DNA of 11,446 bases from Hungatella sp. UBA3402 (GCA_002358555.1 DEPC01000060.1:1-11446); one strand, 5' to 3'. Positions 1 to 7,310 are shown, counted from the stretch's first letter. Translations and numbers: made by a program. Notes: generated from the letters alone by a model not told the origin.

Positions 1-1470
1 CCGCCAATTGTAGCTGTGGTGCTGGCAATCAAGAGCAAAAATGTTATTTTATCTTTATTCTGCGGGGGATTTGTAGGGACTTTAATTTTTTGTGGTGGAA
101 ATCCATTTTCAGCCATAAAATCTATAATTGGGGATTATTTTTTTGTTCAGCTTACAGACTCCTACAATGCAGGTGTCATTGTTTTAGTAATCTTTATTGG
201 AGGCTTTATTAAGCTGATGGAGAAGTCAGGGGGAGCCCAGGCATTCAGCAAAACGGTATATCGATATGTAAATACAAAATTAAAAGCTCAGCTTTGCGCA
301 TGGGCAGGTGGGATTCTTATCTTTTTCTCTGACTTAGGGACTCCGCTTTTGGTAGGTCCAGTTTTTAGACCCCTGTTTGACAAACTGAAAATTTCCAGAG
401 AGAAACTGGCATGGATTCTGGATTCTACTTCGTCTCCAGTGGCTATATTGATTCCCTTTATTGGCTGGGGCGTGTACATTATGGGATTGATTCAGGCAGA
501 GTTTCAAAATCTGAATGTTCAGCAGTCTGATTACAATACCTTTGTAGAGGCAATCCCATTTCAGATTTATGCAATATTGGCAATCATCATGATTCCACTA
601 GTTGCATTCACAAAAAAAGATTTTTCTCAGATGAAAAAGGCTGAAATAGAAGCAGATTATAGAGAATATTCTTTTGAAGATGAGATACAGGCAGAAACCA
701 AAACAAGCTATGGAATCTCAAATGCCAGACCATCTATGGTGATTGTACCGATTCTTGTGGTGTTTACCACCTTATTTGTCACATTGGCTCCTTTGGGATT
801 TCCTTTTAAAAAGGTAGATGGAAATGAATTTCGGATTGCCTTGACTATGGGATATTTTTTTGGAGCTTTGGTTCTGATGGCATTGATTGGAATTTACAAG
901 GTAAAAACCTTTCAGGATACCTTTAAGATTTATGTGGATGGAATGAAAGGTATGACAGATGTTGCCATAACCCTTGTACTGGCCTGGTCATTGGGAAGTA
1001 TGATAAGTGCTCTTGACACTGCTGGATTCATTGTAAATGGTTTAAAGAGTATGAATTTTTCAGCAGCATTGGTGCCAGCAGCAATCTTTTTGTTTGGAGC
1101 TTTTGTATCATTTTCCACAGGAAGTTCTTGGGGAACTTTTGCCATTATGATGCCTCTTGCAATTCCTATGGCTCATGCCTTTGGGATTCCCTATGCGATT
1201 GCTGTGGGAGCTGTTCTGTCAGGGGGATTGTTTGGGGACCATTGCTCCCCTATTTCAGATACCACAATTCTTTCCTCTACAGGAGCAGAATGTGATTTGG
1301 TTGCTCATGTAAAGACTCAACTTCCTTATGCCTGCGTAAATGGAATCATTGCATTTGTGACATTTATTTTTGCAGGATTTACGAAAAGCCCATTGGCAGT
1401 AGTTCTGGCAGTTGTACTTTTGCTTGCAGTTATGATGGTGTGGGGAAAAAGGGAAGAAAAGCATAGCTAA
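1..1470 (+). CDS. NhaC-family Na+/H+ antiporter (5' end outside window)
   Basis: The frame is open from the first base (Pro-Pro-Ile-Val-Ala, then the GTG codon at 16), so the N-terminus lies outside the window and 489 residues are visible. The protein is almost wholly hydrophobic with about a dozen membrane segments. Two stretches are typical of the NhaC family: a TGSSWGTFAIMMP segment near 1117-1152 and a GDHCSPISDTTILSSTGA segment near 1237-1290, followed by a conserved-looking HVKTQLPYA. Members exchange sodium for protons, and some exchange organic acids or amino acids, in the cytoplasmic membrane. A charged cytoplasmic loop (about 635-710) separates the two halves. The omega-amidase-like gene follows after 52 bases in the same direction, so the pair may be co-transcribed and the real substrate could be an organic acid or amide. 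The family call is firm; the substrate is not. Confidence 0.9.
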   Translation, partial: PPIVAVVLAIKSKNVILSLFCGGFVGTLIFCGGNPFSAIKSIIGDYFFVQLTDSYNAGVIVLVIFIGGFIKLMEKSGGAQAFSKTVYRYVNTKLKAQLCAWAGGILIFFSDLGTPLLVGPVFRPLFDKLKISREKLAWILDSTSSPVAILIPFIGWGVYIMGLIQAEFQNLNVQQSDYNTFVEAIPFQIYAILAIIMIPLVAFTKKDFSQMKKAEIEADYREYSFEDEIQAETKTSYGISNARPSMVIVPILVVFTTLFVTLAPLGFPFKKVDGNEFRIALTMGYFFGALVLMALIGIYKVKTFQDTFKIYVDGMKGMTDVAITLVLAWSLGSMISALDTAGFIVNGLKSMNFSAALVPAAIFLFGAFVSFSTGSSWGTFAIMMPLAIPMAHAFGIPYAIAVGAVLSGGLFGDHCSPISDTTILSSTGAECDLVAHVKTQLPYACVNGIIAFVTFIFAGFTKSPLAVVLAVVLLLAVMMVWGKREEKHS

Positions 1471-1522
1471 GAAACATTTGGGCCAGATTACGAGGAAGAC
1501 TGCAGGAATGAGGAGGAACTCT

Positions 1523-2347
1523 ATGAAATTAAAAATAGCACAACTCCAGACAAAAGTGTTTGACGAAAAAGAGAAAAATATAGAGCAGTTGGAAAGCCTG
1601 CTAGATGAAATAAAAGGAGAAAATCCTGACCTGGTGACAATAGGTGAGATGTTCAACTGCCCTTATGAAACTTCTAATTTCCCTGTATATGCGGAAAAGG
1701 AAGGTCAAAAAAGTTGGCAAGCACTGAGTGCACTTGCAAAAAGATATCGTATTTATTTGTCAGCAGGTTCTGTTGCAGAAGTAGATGAGAAGGGCTATGT
1801 GTACAATACAGCCTATGTATTTGACCGCAATGGAATTCAGATTGCCAAGCATCGCAAACTACATTTGTTTGATATAGAAGTGGAAGGAGGTCAATGTTTT
1901 CGAGAATCCGATACATTGACAGCCGGAAATCAGTGTACCATCTTTGACACGGAATTCGGTAAAATGGGACTTTGTATCTGCTTTGACTGTCGGTTTCCAG
2001 AGCTGAGCCGACTTATGGTTCAGAAGGGAGCAAAAATAATTCTAGTACCAGCGGCATTTAATATGACTACAGGCCCAGCCCATTGGGAAATTATGTTTAG
2101 ACAAAGGGCAGTGGACAATCAATGTTATATGGTAGGAACATCAGATGCCAGAGATTTAGAAGCAAGCTACATAGCCTGGGGACATTCTATACTTGTATCT
2201 CCATGGGGAGATATTATTGGGGAGATGGATGAGAAACCAGGCTATATGATTCATGAAGTGGATATGGATTATGTAGAAAAAGTGCGCCGAGAGCTTCCAC
2301 TTTTGGCAGCAAGGAGATTAGATTTGTATTCGTTTGCAGAAAAGTAA
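1523..2347 (+). CDS. Carbon-nitrogen hydrolase, omega-amidase (Nit2) type
   Basis: This is a 274-residue nitrilase-superfamily enzyme. The start is the ATG at 1523, because an AGGAGG at 1511-1516 sits six bases upstream; the frame also opens earlier at 1478 but that lacks a ribosome site. The Glu-Lys-Cys triad is visible: Glu42 in IGEMF, Lys112 in KHRKLHLFD and Cys153 in CICFDCRFPE. The segment FNMTTGPAHWE followed by RQRAVDNQ is typical of the Nit2/omega-amidase branch, which hydrolyses alpha-ketoglutaramate, alpha-ketosuccinamate and related dicarboxylic monoamides to the acid and ammonia. It should act in the cytoplasm, probably as a dimer. The length is full for the family. It lies 52 bases after the antiporter gene and is followed by a terminator. 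A different small amide as physiological substrate remains possible. Confidence 0.9.
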   Translation: MKLKIAQLQTKVFDEKEKNIEQLESLLDEIKGENPDLVTIGEMFNCPYETSNFPVYAEKEGQKSWQALSALAKRYRIYLSAGSVAEVDEKGYVYNTAYVFDRNGIQIAKHRKLHLFDIEVEGGQCFRESDTLTAGNQCTIFDTEFGKMGLCICFDCRFPELSRLMVQKGAKIILVPAAFNMTTGPAHWEIMFRQRAVDNQCYMVGTSDARDLEASYIAWGHSILVSPWGDIIGEMDEKPGYMIHEVDMDYVEKVRRELPLLAARRLDLYSFAEK

Positions 2348-2383
2348 ACTGTCAGAAAAGACATCATGCGATATAGCTATATG

Positions 2384-2410
2384 GGGCAGGAAAGGCTTCC
2401 TTGCCCTTTT
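2384..2410 (+). terminator. Rho-independent terminator after the amidase gene
   Basis: GGGC plus AGGAA (2384-2392) pairs with TTCCT plus GCCC (2397-2406), with a four-base loop and one bulged T at 2402. The stem runs into TTTTCCT. It lies 37 bases after the amidase stop and before the DUF3737 promoter, so it should end the antiporter-amidase transcript. Confidence 0.75.
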
Positions 2411-2451
2411 CCTATGCCTAAAAATTATAAAAATATATAGAATTAAAGTAT

Positions 2452-2480
2452 TTGCTATAGTTATGAAAATCAATTACAAT
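2452..2480 (+). promoter_or_regulatory. Sigma-A-type promoter for the DUF3737 gene
   Basis: TTGCTA at 2452-2457 and TACAAT at 2475-2480 are separated by exactly 17 bases in an AT-rich stretch just after a terminator. Each hexamer differs from consensus by one or two bases. Transcription would begin near 2487, about 34 bases before the DUF3737 start, and probably continues into the aldo/keto reductase gene. Confidence 0.6.
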
Positions 2481-2520
2481 ATACCTAGAGTATAAAAAAT
2501 TTTGAGAGGGGATTATCAAT

Positions 2521-3372
2521 ATGACAACAATTGAGAATAAAAGTTTTGATATGGAGCGTGCATTATATGCAAGCCAAGGAATTGTACTGAAAAACTGCAG
2601 CTTTGATGGTCCAGCTGACGGGGAGAGTGCTTTAAAGGAAAGCAAAGATATTGAAGCTAAGAACTGTTTTTTTAATTTGAGATATCCTTTTTGGCATGAC
2701 AATGGGATTAAAATTATCAGCTCTCAGATGACAGAGTTATGTCGTGCGGCATTGTGGTATTCAGAGAATATTGCCATTACAGATACAAAGCTTTATGGCA
2801 TCAAAGCATTAAGAGAATGTAGCAAGATAGTTATGGAGAACTGTGATGTAATCTCACTGGAATTTGGTTGGTTTGTCCATGATGTGAAGATGAAAGATTC
2901 TACTGTGGAGAGTGAATATTTTATGATGCGTTCAGAGCATTTAAACTTTGAACATGTTTCCATGAAAGGCAAATATTCATTCCAATACATTGAAGATTCT
3001 GTATTTGAGAACTGTAATTTTGATACCAAGGATGCATTTTGGCATGCAAAAAATGTTATTGTCCGCAATAGCACGATTAAAGGAGAATATTTAGCATGGT
3101 ATAGTGAAAATGTTACTTTTGAAAATTGCAGGATTATTGGAACACAGCCTCTATGTTATTGTAAAAATTTAAAGCTTATCAATTGTGAAATGATTGATAC
3201 TGATTTATGTTTTGAAAAGTCAGAGGTGGAGGCTACCATCACAACTCCTGTAATGAGTATCAAAAATCCATTATCTGGTCATATCTATATGCCCTGTGTA
3301 GAAACTATCATCTGTGATGATAGTACCTGTTGTGGAGAGATTATTATAGAGAAAAAATGCAAATGTGCGTAG
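2521..3372 (+). CDS. DUF3737 family beta-helix protein
   Basis: The 283-residue product resembles the DUF3737 family, whose function is unknown. It is built from roughly 20-residue turns carrying repeated short strand motifs such as KNCSF, KNCFF, ENCDV, ENCNF, ENCRI and INCEM, the pattern of a right-handed parallel beta-helix as in pectate-lyase-like folds. There is no signal peptide or membrane segment, so it should be cytoplasmic. Aromatic residues recur in FWHD, LWYSEN, FWHAKN and AWYSEN, suggesting that a sequence unit has duplicated. The C-terminus is Cys-rich (CCGE, then CKCA). A GAGAGGGG ribosome site lies about ten bases before the ATG. The aldo/keto reductase gene begins 63 bases downstream and the two are probably co-transcribed. 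No catalytic residues can be assigned from sequence alone. Confidence 0.85.
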   Translation: MTTIENKSFDMERALYASQGIVLKNCSFDGPADGESALKESKDIEAKNCFFNLRYPFWHDNGIKIISSQMTELCRAALWYSENIAITDTKLYGIKALRECSKIVMENCDVISLEFGWFVHDVKMKDSTVESEYFMMRSEHLNFEHVSMKGKYSFQYIEDSVFENCNFDTKDAFWHAKNVIVRNSTIKGEYLAWYSENVTFENCRIIGTQPLCYCKNLKLINCEMIDTDLCFEKSEVEATITTPVMSIKNPLSGHIYMPCVETIICDDSTCCGEIIIEKKCKCA

Positions 3373-3435
3373 AAAGAAATATTCTGGTTTTCGTTTAAAA
3401 TGCTCACTGTAATATTAGAATAAAGGAGAGATATT

Positions 3436-4530
3436 GTGGAATATAGAATTAATAAAAAGACTGGGGATAAAATCAGTGTGATTGGCTTAGGCACCAGTTA
3501 CATAGCAGAGGCTTTAGAAAAAGAGGCTGTAAGAGCTTTGCTGTTTGCTCATGAAAATGGAATCAATTATGCCGACTTGGCAACTGCTGGAGCAAAAACT
3601 TTTGACTATTACGGAAAGGCATTTGCAGATTTAAGAAAAGATTTGTATTATCAAGTCCATTTTGGTGCCAATTATGAGACTGGTGAATATGGATGGACGA
3701 CCAATTTAGATAAGGTGAAGCATCAAATTGATTGGATGCTTGGCAAATTGAAAACCGATTATGTGGACTATGGATTTATTCACTGTCTGGATGCAGAATC
3801 TGACTGGCAGGCGTATCAAAAAAATGGTGTGTTGGAATACTTGCTGGAGATGAAAAAACAGGGTGTTGTTAAACATATTGGCCTTTCTACCCATACTCCT
3901 GAACTTGCAGAGATAGTCTTAGACACAGGGCTAATAGAGCAGTTAATGTTTTCTATCAATCCAGGATACGACTATCGTCATGGCGAATATGCAAAAGGCA
4001 GTGTCAATGAACGAATGAAGCTTTACAGACGATGTGAAGCAGAAGGAATCGGAATTTCGGTTATGAAGCCATTTTCTGGCGGACAGCTTCTTGATGAAAA
4101 GACTTCTCCTTTTGGAAAGGCACTTACCAAATATCAATGTATTCAGTATGCTCTGGATAAGCCAGGAGTATTGACAGTATTGCCTGGAATTCGCAATGAA
4201 GAAGATGTAAAAGAACTGTTGGGATTTTTTGAGGCAACACCAGAACAAAGAGATTATGAAATTCTTGGTACATTTACCCCTAAAGAAGCTGTGGGAAACT
4301 GTGTCTATTGTAATCATTGTCAGCCATGTCCTGCGGGGTTGAATGTAGGATTAATCAATAAATATTATGACCTTTCTATAGCAGGTGACAGCATGGCTGT
4401 GGACCATTATGGAAAGCTTGAAAAGCATGCATCGGATTGTGTTGATTGTGGTCACTGCGATAACCGTTGTCCTTTCCAGGTAAAACAGTCTGATAGAATG
4501 AAAAAAATTGCAACGTATTTTGGAAGATAA
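3436..4530 (+). CDS. Aldo/keto reductase with C-terminal 4Fe-4S ferredoxin-like domain
   Basis: The product has 364 residues. The start is GTG at 3436, preceded by AAGGAGAG five bases upstream. Residues 1 to about 270 form an aldo/keto reductase barrel: Asp47 in NYADLA, Tyr58 or Tyr59, and His116 in FIHCLD match three tetrad positions, while the usual Lys position aligns with His75 in YYQVHFG. HIGLSTH and VMKPF are further family segments. The C-terminus carries two Cys clusters, C289-C292-C295-C298-Pro and C335-C338-C341-C345-Pro, which probably bind two 4Fe-4S clusters. Such enzymes are common in anaerobic Clostridia, are presumed to be cytoplasmic oxidoreductases, and mostly lack known substrates. 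The His in place of Lys suggests an altered mechanism; from memory this subfamily often shows it, but that needs an alignment. A terminator follows at once. Confidence 0.9.
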   Translation: MEYRINKKTGDKISVIGLGTSYIAEALEKEAVRALLFAHENGINYADLATAGAKTFDYYGKAFADLRKDLYYQVHFGANYETGEYGWTTNLDKVKHQIDWMLGKLKTDYVDYGFIHCLDAESDWQAYQKNGVLEYLLEMKKQGVVKHIGLSTHTPELAEIVLDTGLIEQLMFSINPGYDYRHGEYAKGSVNERMKLYRRCEAEGIGISVMKPFSGGQLLDEKTSPFGKALTKYQCIQYALDKPGVLTVLPGIRNEEDVKELLGFFEATPEQRDYEILGTFTPKEAVGNCVYCNHCQPCPAGLNVGLINKYYDLSIAGDSMAVDHYGKLEKHASDCVDCGHCDNRCPFQVKQSDRMKKIATYFGR

Positions 4531-4531
4531 G

Positions 4532-4552
4532 AGAAAAGCAACAGCTTTTTTC
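4532..4552. terminator. Bidirectional terminator between convergent genes
   Basis: GAAAAGC (4533-4539) and GCTTTTTTC (4544-4552) form a short hairpin around AACA. It lies right after the reductase stop and touches the stop of the convergent membrane-protein gene. The T-run follows directly on the plus strand. On the minus strand the tail is weaker (CTCTTATCTT). Confidence 0.6.
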
Positions 4553-5230
4553 TTATGGTAAAAATGAAAAGAGTGTCCGAATTTGTGGAGCAAACAAGCC
4601 AATTAGAGGAAATATAATACCTATGCCACAAAAGAGTATGGAGCAATGATTATCATGTTTTTGCATGATTGGAACATAAAATATTCTTAGATTTTCCGGT
4701 GAATAATATAGAGCAACTTTTTTTCTCTCTTGAATGAAACGAAAACTGCATCTTCTTAGGGATTTTACTTTATAGGTAGTTCCATTGACCTGGAACTCAA
4801 ATTCAGGAAAGGACGTATTCTTTCCTGAATAGCTTCTTATGCCATCGGAAATGACAGTAGCAGTTGTCAAAATAGTAGCATACCTGCGTTCTTTCAGCAG
4901 TCGGTGACGTATCGTCATTCCAATTGTAAAAAAAACTAACGGAATGACAGAAAATATGGCATCTGTGATATGTTCTTCTGCTCCCCTACTGGATTGGCTT
5001 ACAATGATTCCTGCAAAGACAAAACATGTCAACGGCCAGAAAACTGCGAAAAAACGCCATCTTTTTAGTGCATAATTGGATTTTTTATCTTCTTGGATAT
5101 TTGTAGTTATATCTCTATTTTGGATTGGTTTTCTCTTTTTTAAAAAATATACAAGGACGAATGCTGCACTCACAAAAGAGATTGACATAATAATTATACC
5201 GATTTTCCAAAGCCATATCTCTGTATTCAT
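4553..5230 (-). CDS. DUF3592-like membrane protein
   Basis: The product has 225 residues. The start is the ATG whose first base is 5230; on the coding strand AGGAGG (5235-5240) lies four bases upstream. There are four likely membrane segments, at about residues 8-30, 58-77, 89-106 and 188-208. Between the third and fourth lies a soluble part of about 70 residues containing TATVISDG, FPEFEFQVNG and ALYYSPENLRIFYVP. That pattern (target for alteration, extended beta strands, KV-LYY-PENP) is typical of DUF3592-type proteins, which occur in many bacteria without a defined role. The orientation of the soluble part is not certain. The gene is transcribed towards the aldo/keto reductase and diverges from the zinc dehydrogenase, sharing a 166-base upstream region. 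It is a single-gene unit in this window. Confidence 0.75.
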   Translation of the reverse strand: MNTEIWLWKIGIIIMSISFVSAAFVLVYFLKKRKPIQNRDITTNIQEDKKSNYALKRWRFFAVFWPLTCFVFAGIIVSQSSRGAEEHITDAIFSVIPLVFFTIGMTIRHRLLKERRYATILTTATVISDGIRSYSGKNTSFPEFEFQVNGTTYKVKSLRRCSFRFIQERKKVALYYSPENLRIFYVPIMQKHDNHCSILFCGIGIIFPLIGLFAPQIRTLFSFLP

Positions 5231-5291
5231 AAACCCTCCTTTTAATTATCTTTGGGATATAACCAATTACTATCATAGCAAACAATCCTGT

Positions 5292-5320
5292 AAAATACCA
5301 TATTTTATATTGCATATCAA
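5292..5320 (-). promoter_or_regulatory. Possible promoter for the DUF3592-like gene
   Basis: On the minus strand TTGATA (5320-5315) and TATTTT (5297-5292) are 17 bases apart. The -35 is good and the -10 is weak. The site overlaps the -35 of the proposed divergent promoter of the dehydrogenase gene, so the two could compete. Confidence 0.35.
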
Positions 5321-5339
5321 ATAAGAAATATGGTAGGAT
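5310..5339 (+). promoter_or_regulatory. Possible promoter for the zinc dehydrogenase gene
   Basis: TTGCAT (5310-5315) and TAGGAT (5334-5339) are separated by 18 bases and lie about 60 bases before the start codon. The -10 hexamer runs into the palindromes at 5337-5359, the arrangement expected if a repressor blocked transcription there. The hexamers are only moderately close to consensus in very AT-rich DNA. Confidence 0.35.
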
Positions 5340-5359
5340 AAGCTTATCAGTTTTGATAA
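5337..5359. promoter_or_regulatory. Overlapping palindromes, candidate operator
   Basis: A perfect 12-base palindrome GATAAGCTTATC (5337-5348) overlaps a second inverted repeat, TTATCA-GTTT-TGATAA (5344-5359). The result is three GATAA units in alternating orientation within 23 bases. They lie just downstream of the proposed dehydrogenase promoter and about 40 bases before its start codon. They are inferred to bind a dimeric regulator; no regulator gene is adjacent. Confidence 0.4.
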
Positions 5360-5396
5360 AATAATTGTAAAACTTTGCAAAAAGGAGAGAAGTAAG

Positions 5397-6428
5397 ATGA
5401 AGGGAAGTTTCTTTGTGGGTGCAGACCAGAATCCTAAATTTGAGGTGCGCAAGATGACTTTCGGTCCGCTGGGGCCTCATGATGTATTGGTAAACAACAA
5501 AGCCTGTGGTATCTGTGGTACAGATGTACATATCTATCATGGGGAGAAAGGGTCTGCTGATGTCACCCCTCCAGTGGTATTAGGACATGAATTTGCTGGA
5601 ACAGTGGCAGAGGTTGGTTCTGAAGTGACCAGTGTTAAGGTAGGGGACCATGTGGCTATGGACCCAAATATGTACTGCAACCAGTGTATGCCATGCCGTA
5701 TGGGAAAGAAACAGGAATGTGAACATCTTTTTGCACTTGGTGTTAATGTCAATGGTGGTTTTGCGGAATATGCGGTTTGTCCAGAAACTCAGTGCTTTAA
5801 AGTAAGAGAAGATATCTCCTTTGATGAGGCTGCCATGGCAGAGCCCTTGGCATGTGTGGTACATGGGATTGACCAAGCTCAGATTCAGCCAGGTCAAGTG
5901 GTTTTAGTAATTGGCGGCGGAACTATCGGTTTGATGATGGTGCAGATGGCGAGGCTTTGCGGTGCTTCTACAATTATATTAAGTGAACCAGTGGAGATGC
6001 GCAGGAAGATTGGTATAGAGGTGGGGGCTGATGCAGCGATTGACCCAATTCATGAAAATGTGCCGCAGAGGATTAAGGAAATCTGCGGGAGAGATGGAGC
6101 TGATGTAGTGCTTGAATGTGTGGGAAAACCTTTTGCAGTAGAACAGGCATTTTCAGCAGCAGGATTTGCCGCTACAATTTTGTTGTTTTCTGTGCCAGGA
6201 GTGGATGCTACCGTACCACTTCCACTGTTTGATGTTTATAAGAAAGAGCTTCGTATTGTTGGTTCCATGATCAATCCAGATACCCACCAAAGAGCTGTGA
6301 ACTTAATCAACAGTGGAAGACTAGAACTCAAGAAATTGATTACTCATGTCTATGATTTAGAACATATGGATGAAGCAATTCATATGCAGATGAGCGCAGA
6401 GTCCATTAAGGTAGTTGTGCATCCATAG
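5397..6428 (+). CDS. Zinc-dependent medium-chain alcohol/polyol dehydrogenase
   Basis: The 343-residue product is full length for the sorbitol/threonine dehydrogenase group of the medium-chain family, and the ATG follows an AAAGGAGAG ribosome site. Catalytic zinc ligands are visible as Cys40 in GICGTDVH, His64-Glu65 in LGHEFAG and Glu149 in MAEPLA. The structural zinc lobe has Cys94, Cys97, Cys100 and Cys108. The Rossmann fold carries VIGGGTIG (residues 171-178), and an acidic Glu at about 197 in SEP ends the second strand, which favours NAD over NADP. It would oxidise a secondary alcohol, polyol or hydroxy-amino acid reversibly in the cytoplasm. The substrate cannot be told: no sugar-transport or aminotransferase gene is adjacent, and it is a single-gene unit ended by the terminator at 6545. 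Overlapping palindromes upstream suggest specific regulation. Confidence 0.9.
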   Translation: MKGSFFVGADQNPKFEVRKMTFGPLGPHDVLVNNKACGICGTDVHIYHGEKGSADVTPPVVLGHEFAGTVAEVGSEVTSVKVGDHVAMDPNMYCNQCMPCRMGKKQECEHLFALGVNVNGGFAEYAVCPETQCFKVREDISFDEAAMAEPLACVVHGIDQAQIQPGQVVLVIGGGTIGLMMVQMARLCGASTIILSEPVEMRRKIGIEVGADAAIDPIHENVPQRIKEICGRDGADVVLECVGKPFAVEQAFSAAGFAATILLFSVPGVDATVPLPLFDVYKKELRIVGSMINPDTHQRAVNLINSGRLELKKLITHVYDLEHMDEAIHMQMSAESIKVVVHP

Positions 6429-6467
6429 ATAAAAATTGAGGGATAATAGATAAAGGAATATAATTTC

Positions 6468-6534
6468 ACTCGTTGTGCTAATTAAAATTTTGTAGCATTA
6501 CTTCTACCTACAAATTTTAACTAGCACAACGAGT
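6468..6534. repeat. 67-bp near-perfect palindrome flanked by 7-bp direct repeats (MITE-like)
   Basis: The left arm (6468-6495) begins ACTCGTTGTGCTAATTAAAA and the right arm (6508-6534) is its reverse complement, with one A/G difference and one T indel, around a 12-base centre. Immediately outside both arms stands the same heptamer, TAATTTC, at 6461-6467 and 6535-6541. The flush direct repeat is what a target-site duplication looks like, so this may be a tiny non-autonomous insertion. It lies between the dehydrogenase stop and its terminator. It may instead act as a transcript hairpin. No second copy is present in the window. Confidence 0.65.
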
Positions 6535-6544
6535 TAATTTCTAT

Positions 6545-6590
6545 AAAAGGCATCTATCAAACTAAAAGGTAGAGGCTTTTTTATTTTTGC
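6545..6590 (+). terminator. Rho-independent terminator of the dehydrogenase unit
   Basis: AAAAGGCATCTATC (6545-6558) pairs with GGTAGAGGCTTTT (6568-6581) through about 13 pairs, including two G-U pairs and one mismatch, around a nine-base A-rich loop. It ends in CTTTTTTATTTTT. The palindromic insert stands between the coding region and this hairpin. Confidence 0.75.
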
Positions 6591-6618
6591 GAAAAAGAAT
6601 CCCATTACATTTAATTTC

Positions 6619-6792
6619 TTAGCATATACTTTTTAAGATATCTTTTTTGCTAACTCCCTTTTCAGAAAAGTGTTCCCGATGCATAAATTTTGAAATATAA
6701 AGTATATTTCTACACAGATCACATAATCTTCAACAATCTAACAGTTCTATAATCTGAAATTTATCGTTCTGACATATATTTCCGTATTTCAT
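6619..6792 (-). pseudogene. Small decayed gene with one in-frame TGA
   Basis: On the minus strand a 57-codon frame begins with MKYGNICQND and ends in KKDILKSIC before a TAA (6621-6619). It is interrupted once, by TGA at codon 21 (6732-6730), between LLDC and RLCDLC. The reading is strongly protein-like throughout (FQIIELLDC, RNILYISKFMHREHF, SEKGVSKKDI) and has a CDLC Cys pair. The start overlaps the end of the upstream minus-strand pseudogene by 32 bases, which suggests former translational coupling. TGA is one base from TGG (Trp), so a point mutation is the simplest explanation. I do not recognise the family. Because the neighbour is also broken, decay is likelier than a functional recoded gene. 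Confidence 0.5.
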
Positions 6793-7251
6793 CAAATGTT
6801 AATTTTCTTATCTGTGTATTTGCGTATTCTTTGTATTCTTCAACAATGAAAACAGGTTTCATTGTTTCACAAATTTTTCCTTTGTTTTTTTAGATATAAT
6901 TGCAAAGTCTCCCTATCCGCAAAGATTTTGTATGAAATCCTGCCATTTTCATTTCTTATCTCATAAATACCACATGGCTTTTTCATACTGTAATCAGCAG
7001 TACGCAAATATAACTTTGCAATTTCTAACGACTTAAAAGGAAAATTCTACCGTTTTAATCCACGCTTGGAGTCATGTTCAATACAAATACACAGCCCACA
7101 AATGTATTGTGTGTGATTTGATAAACAATCCAAAGGATTTAATAGTGGTGTTATTCTGTTTTTATCAATATAACATTCCATGCACATTTCAAATTCACTC
7201 TCTTTACAACTTCCGATTTATATATTTGATTATAAAATCTTTATCCGCCAT
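6761..7251 (-). pseudogene. Decayed small Cys-rich hypothetical protein gene
   Basis: The minus strand holds a protein-like reading broken at several points. It may start at 7251 (MADKDFIIKYI). A shift near 7215 is needed to continue into CKESEFEMCMECYIDKNR. The main frame then runs through PLLNPLDCLSNHTQYICG and IEHDSKRGLKR to a TAG at 7049-7047, exactly where TGG (Trp) would fit, and on through NFPFKSLEIAKLYLRTADYS and YKIFADRETLQLYL. At the run of seven T's (6885-6891, A's on the coding strand), removing one base restores KNKGKICETMKPVF and continues to a TAA at 6763-6761. CMEC and CGLC pairs suggest a former zinc-binding fold. From memory it resembles a small hypothetical protein of Clostridia, without known function. 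The cumulative lesions argue for a dead gene; sequencing errors could explain only some. Confidence 0.55.
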
Positions 7252-7310
7252 TTACAATGTATATTTATAAGTTATTTCCTACTGGGTATATAATTCCGAA
7301 AAGGGAGTAG

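Noticed and set aside
5115..5315. Minus-strand frame starting at 5315 (MQYKIWYFTGLFAMIVIGYI) with a membrane-like segment, overlapping the start of the DUF3592 gene.
   Set aside because: There is no ribosome site before its ATG, it runs through the AGGAGG of the real gene, and its second half is the wrong frame of that gene.
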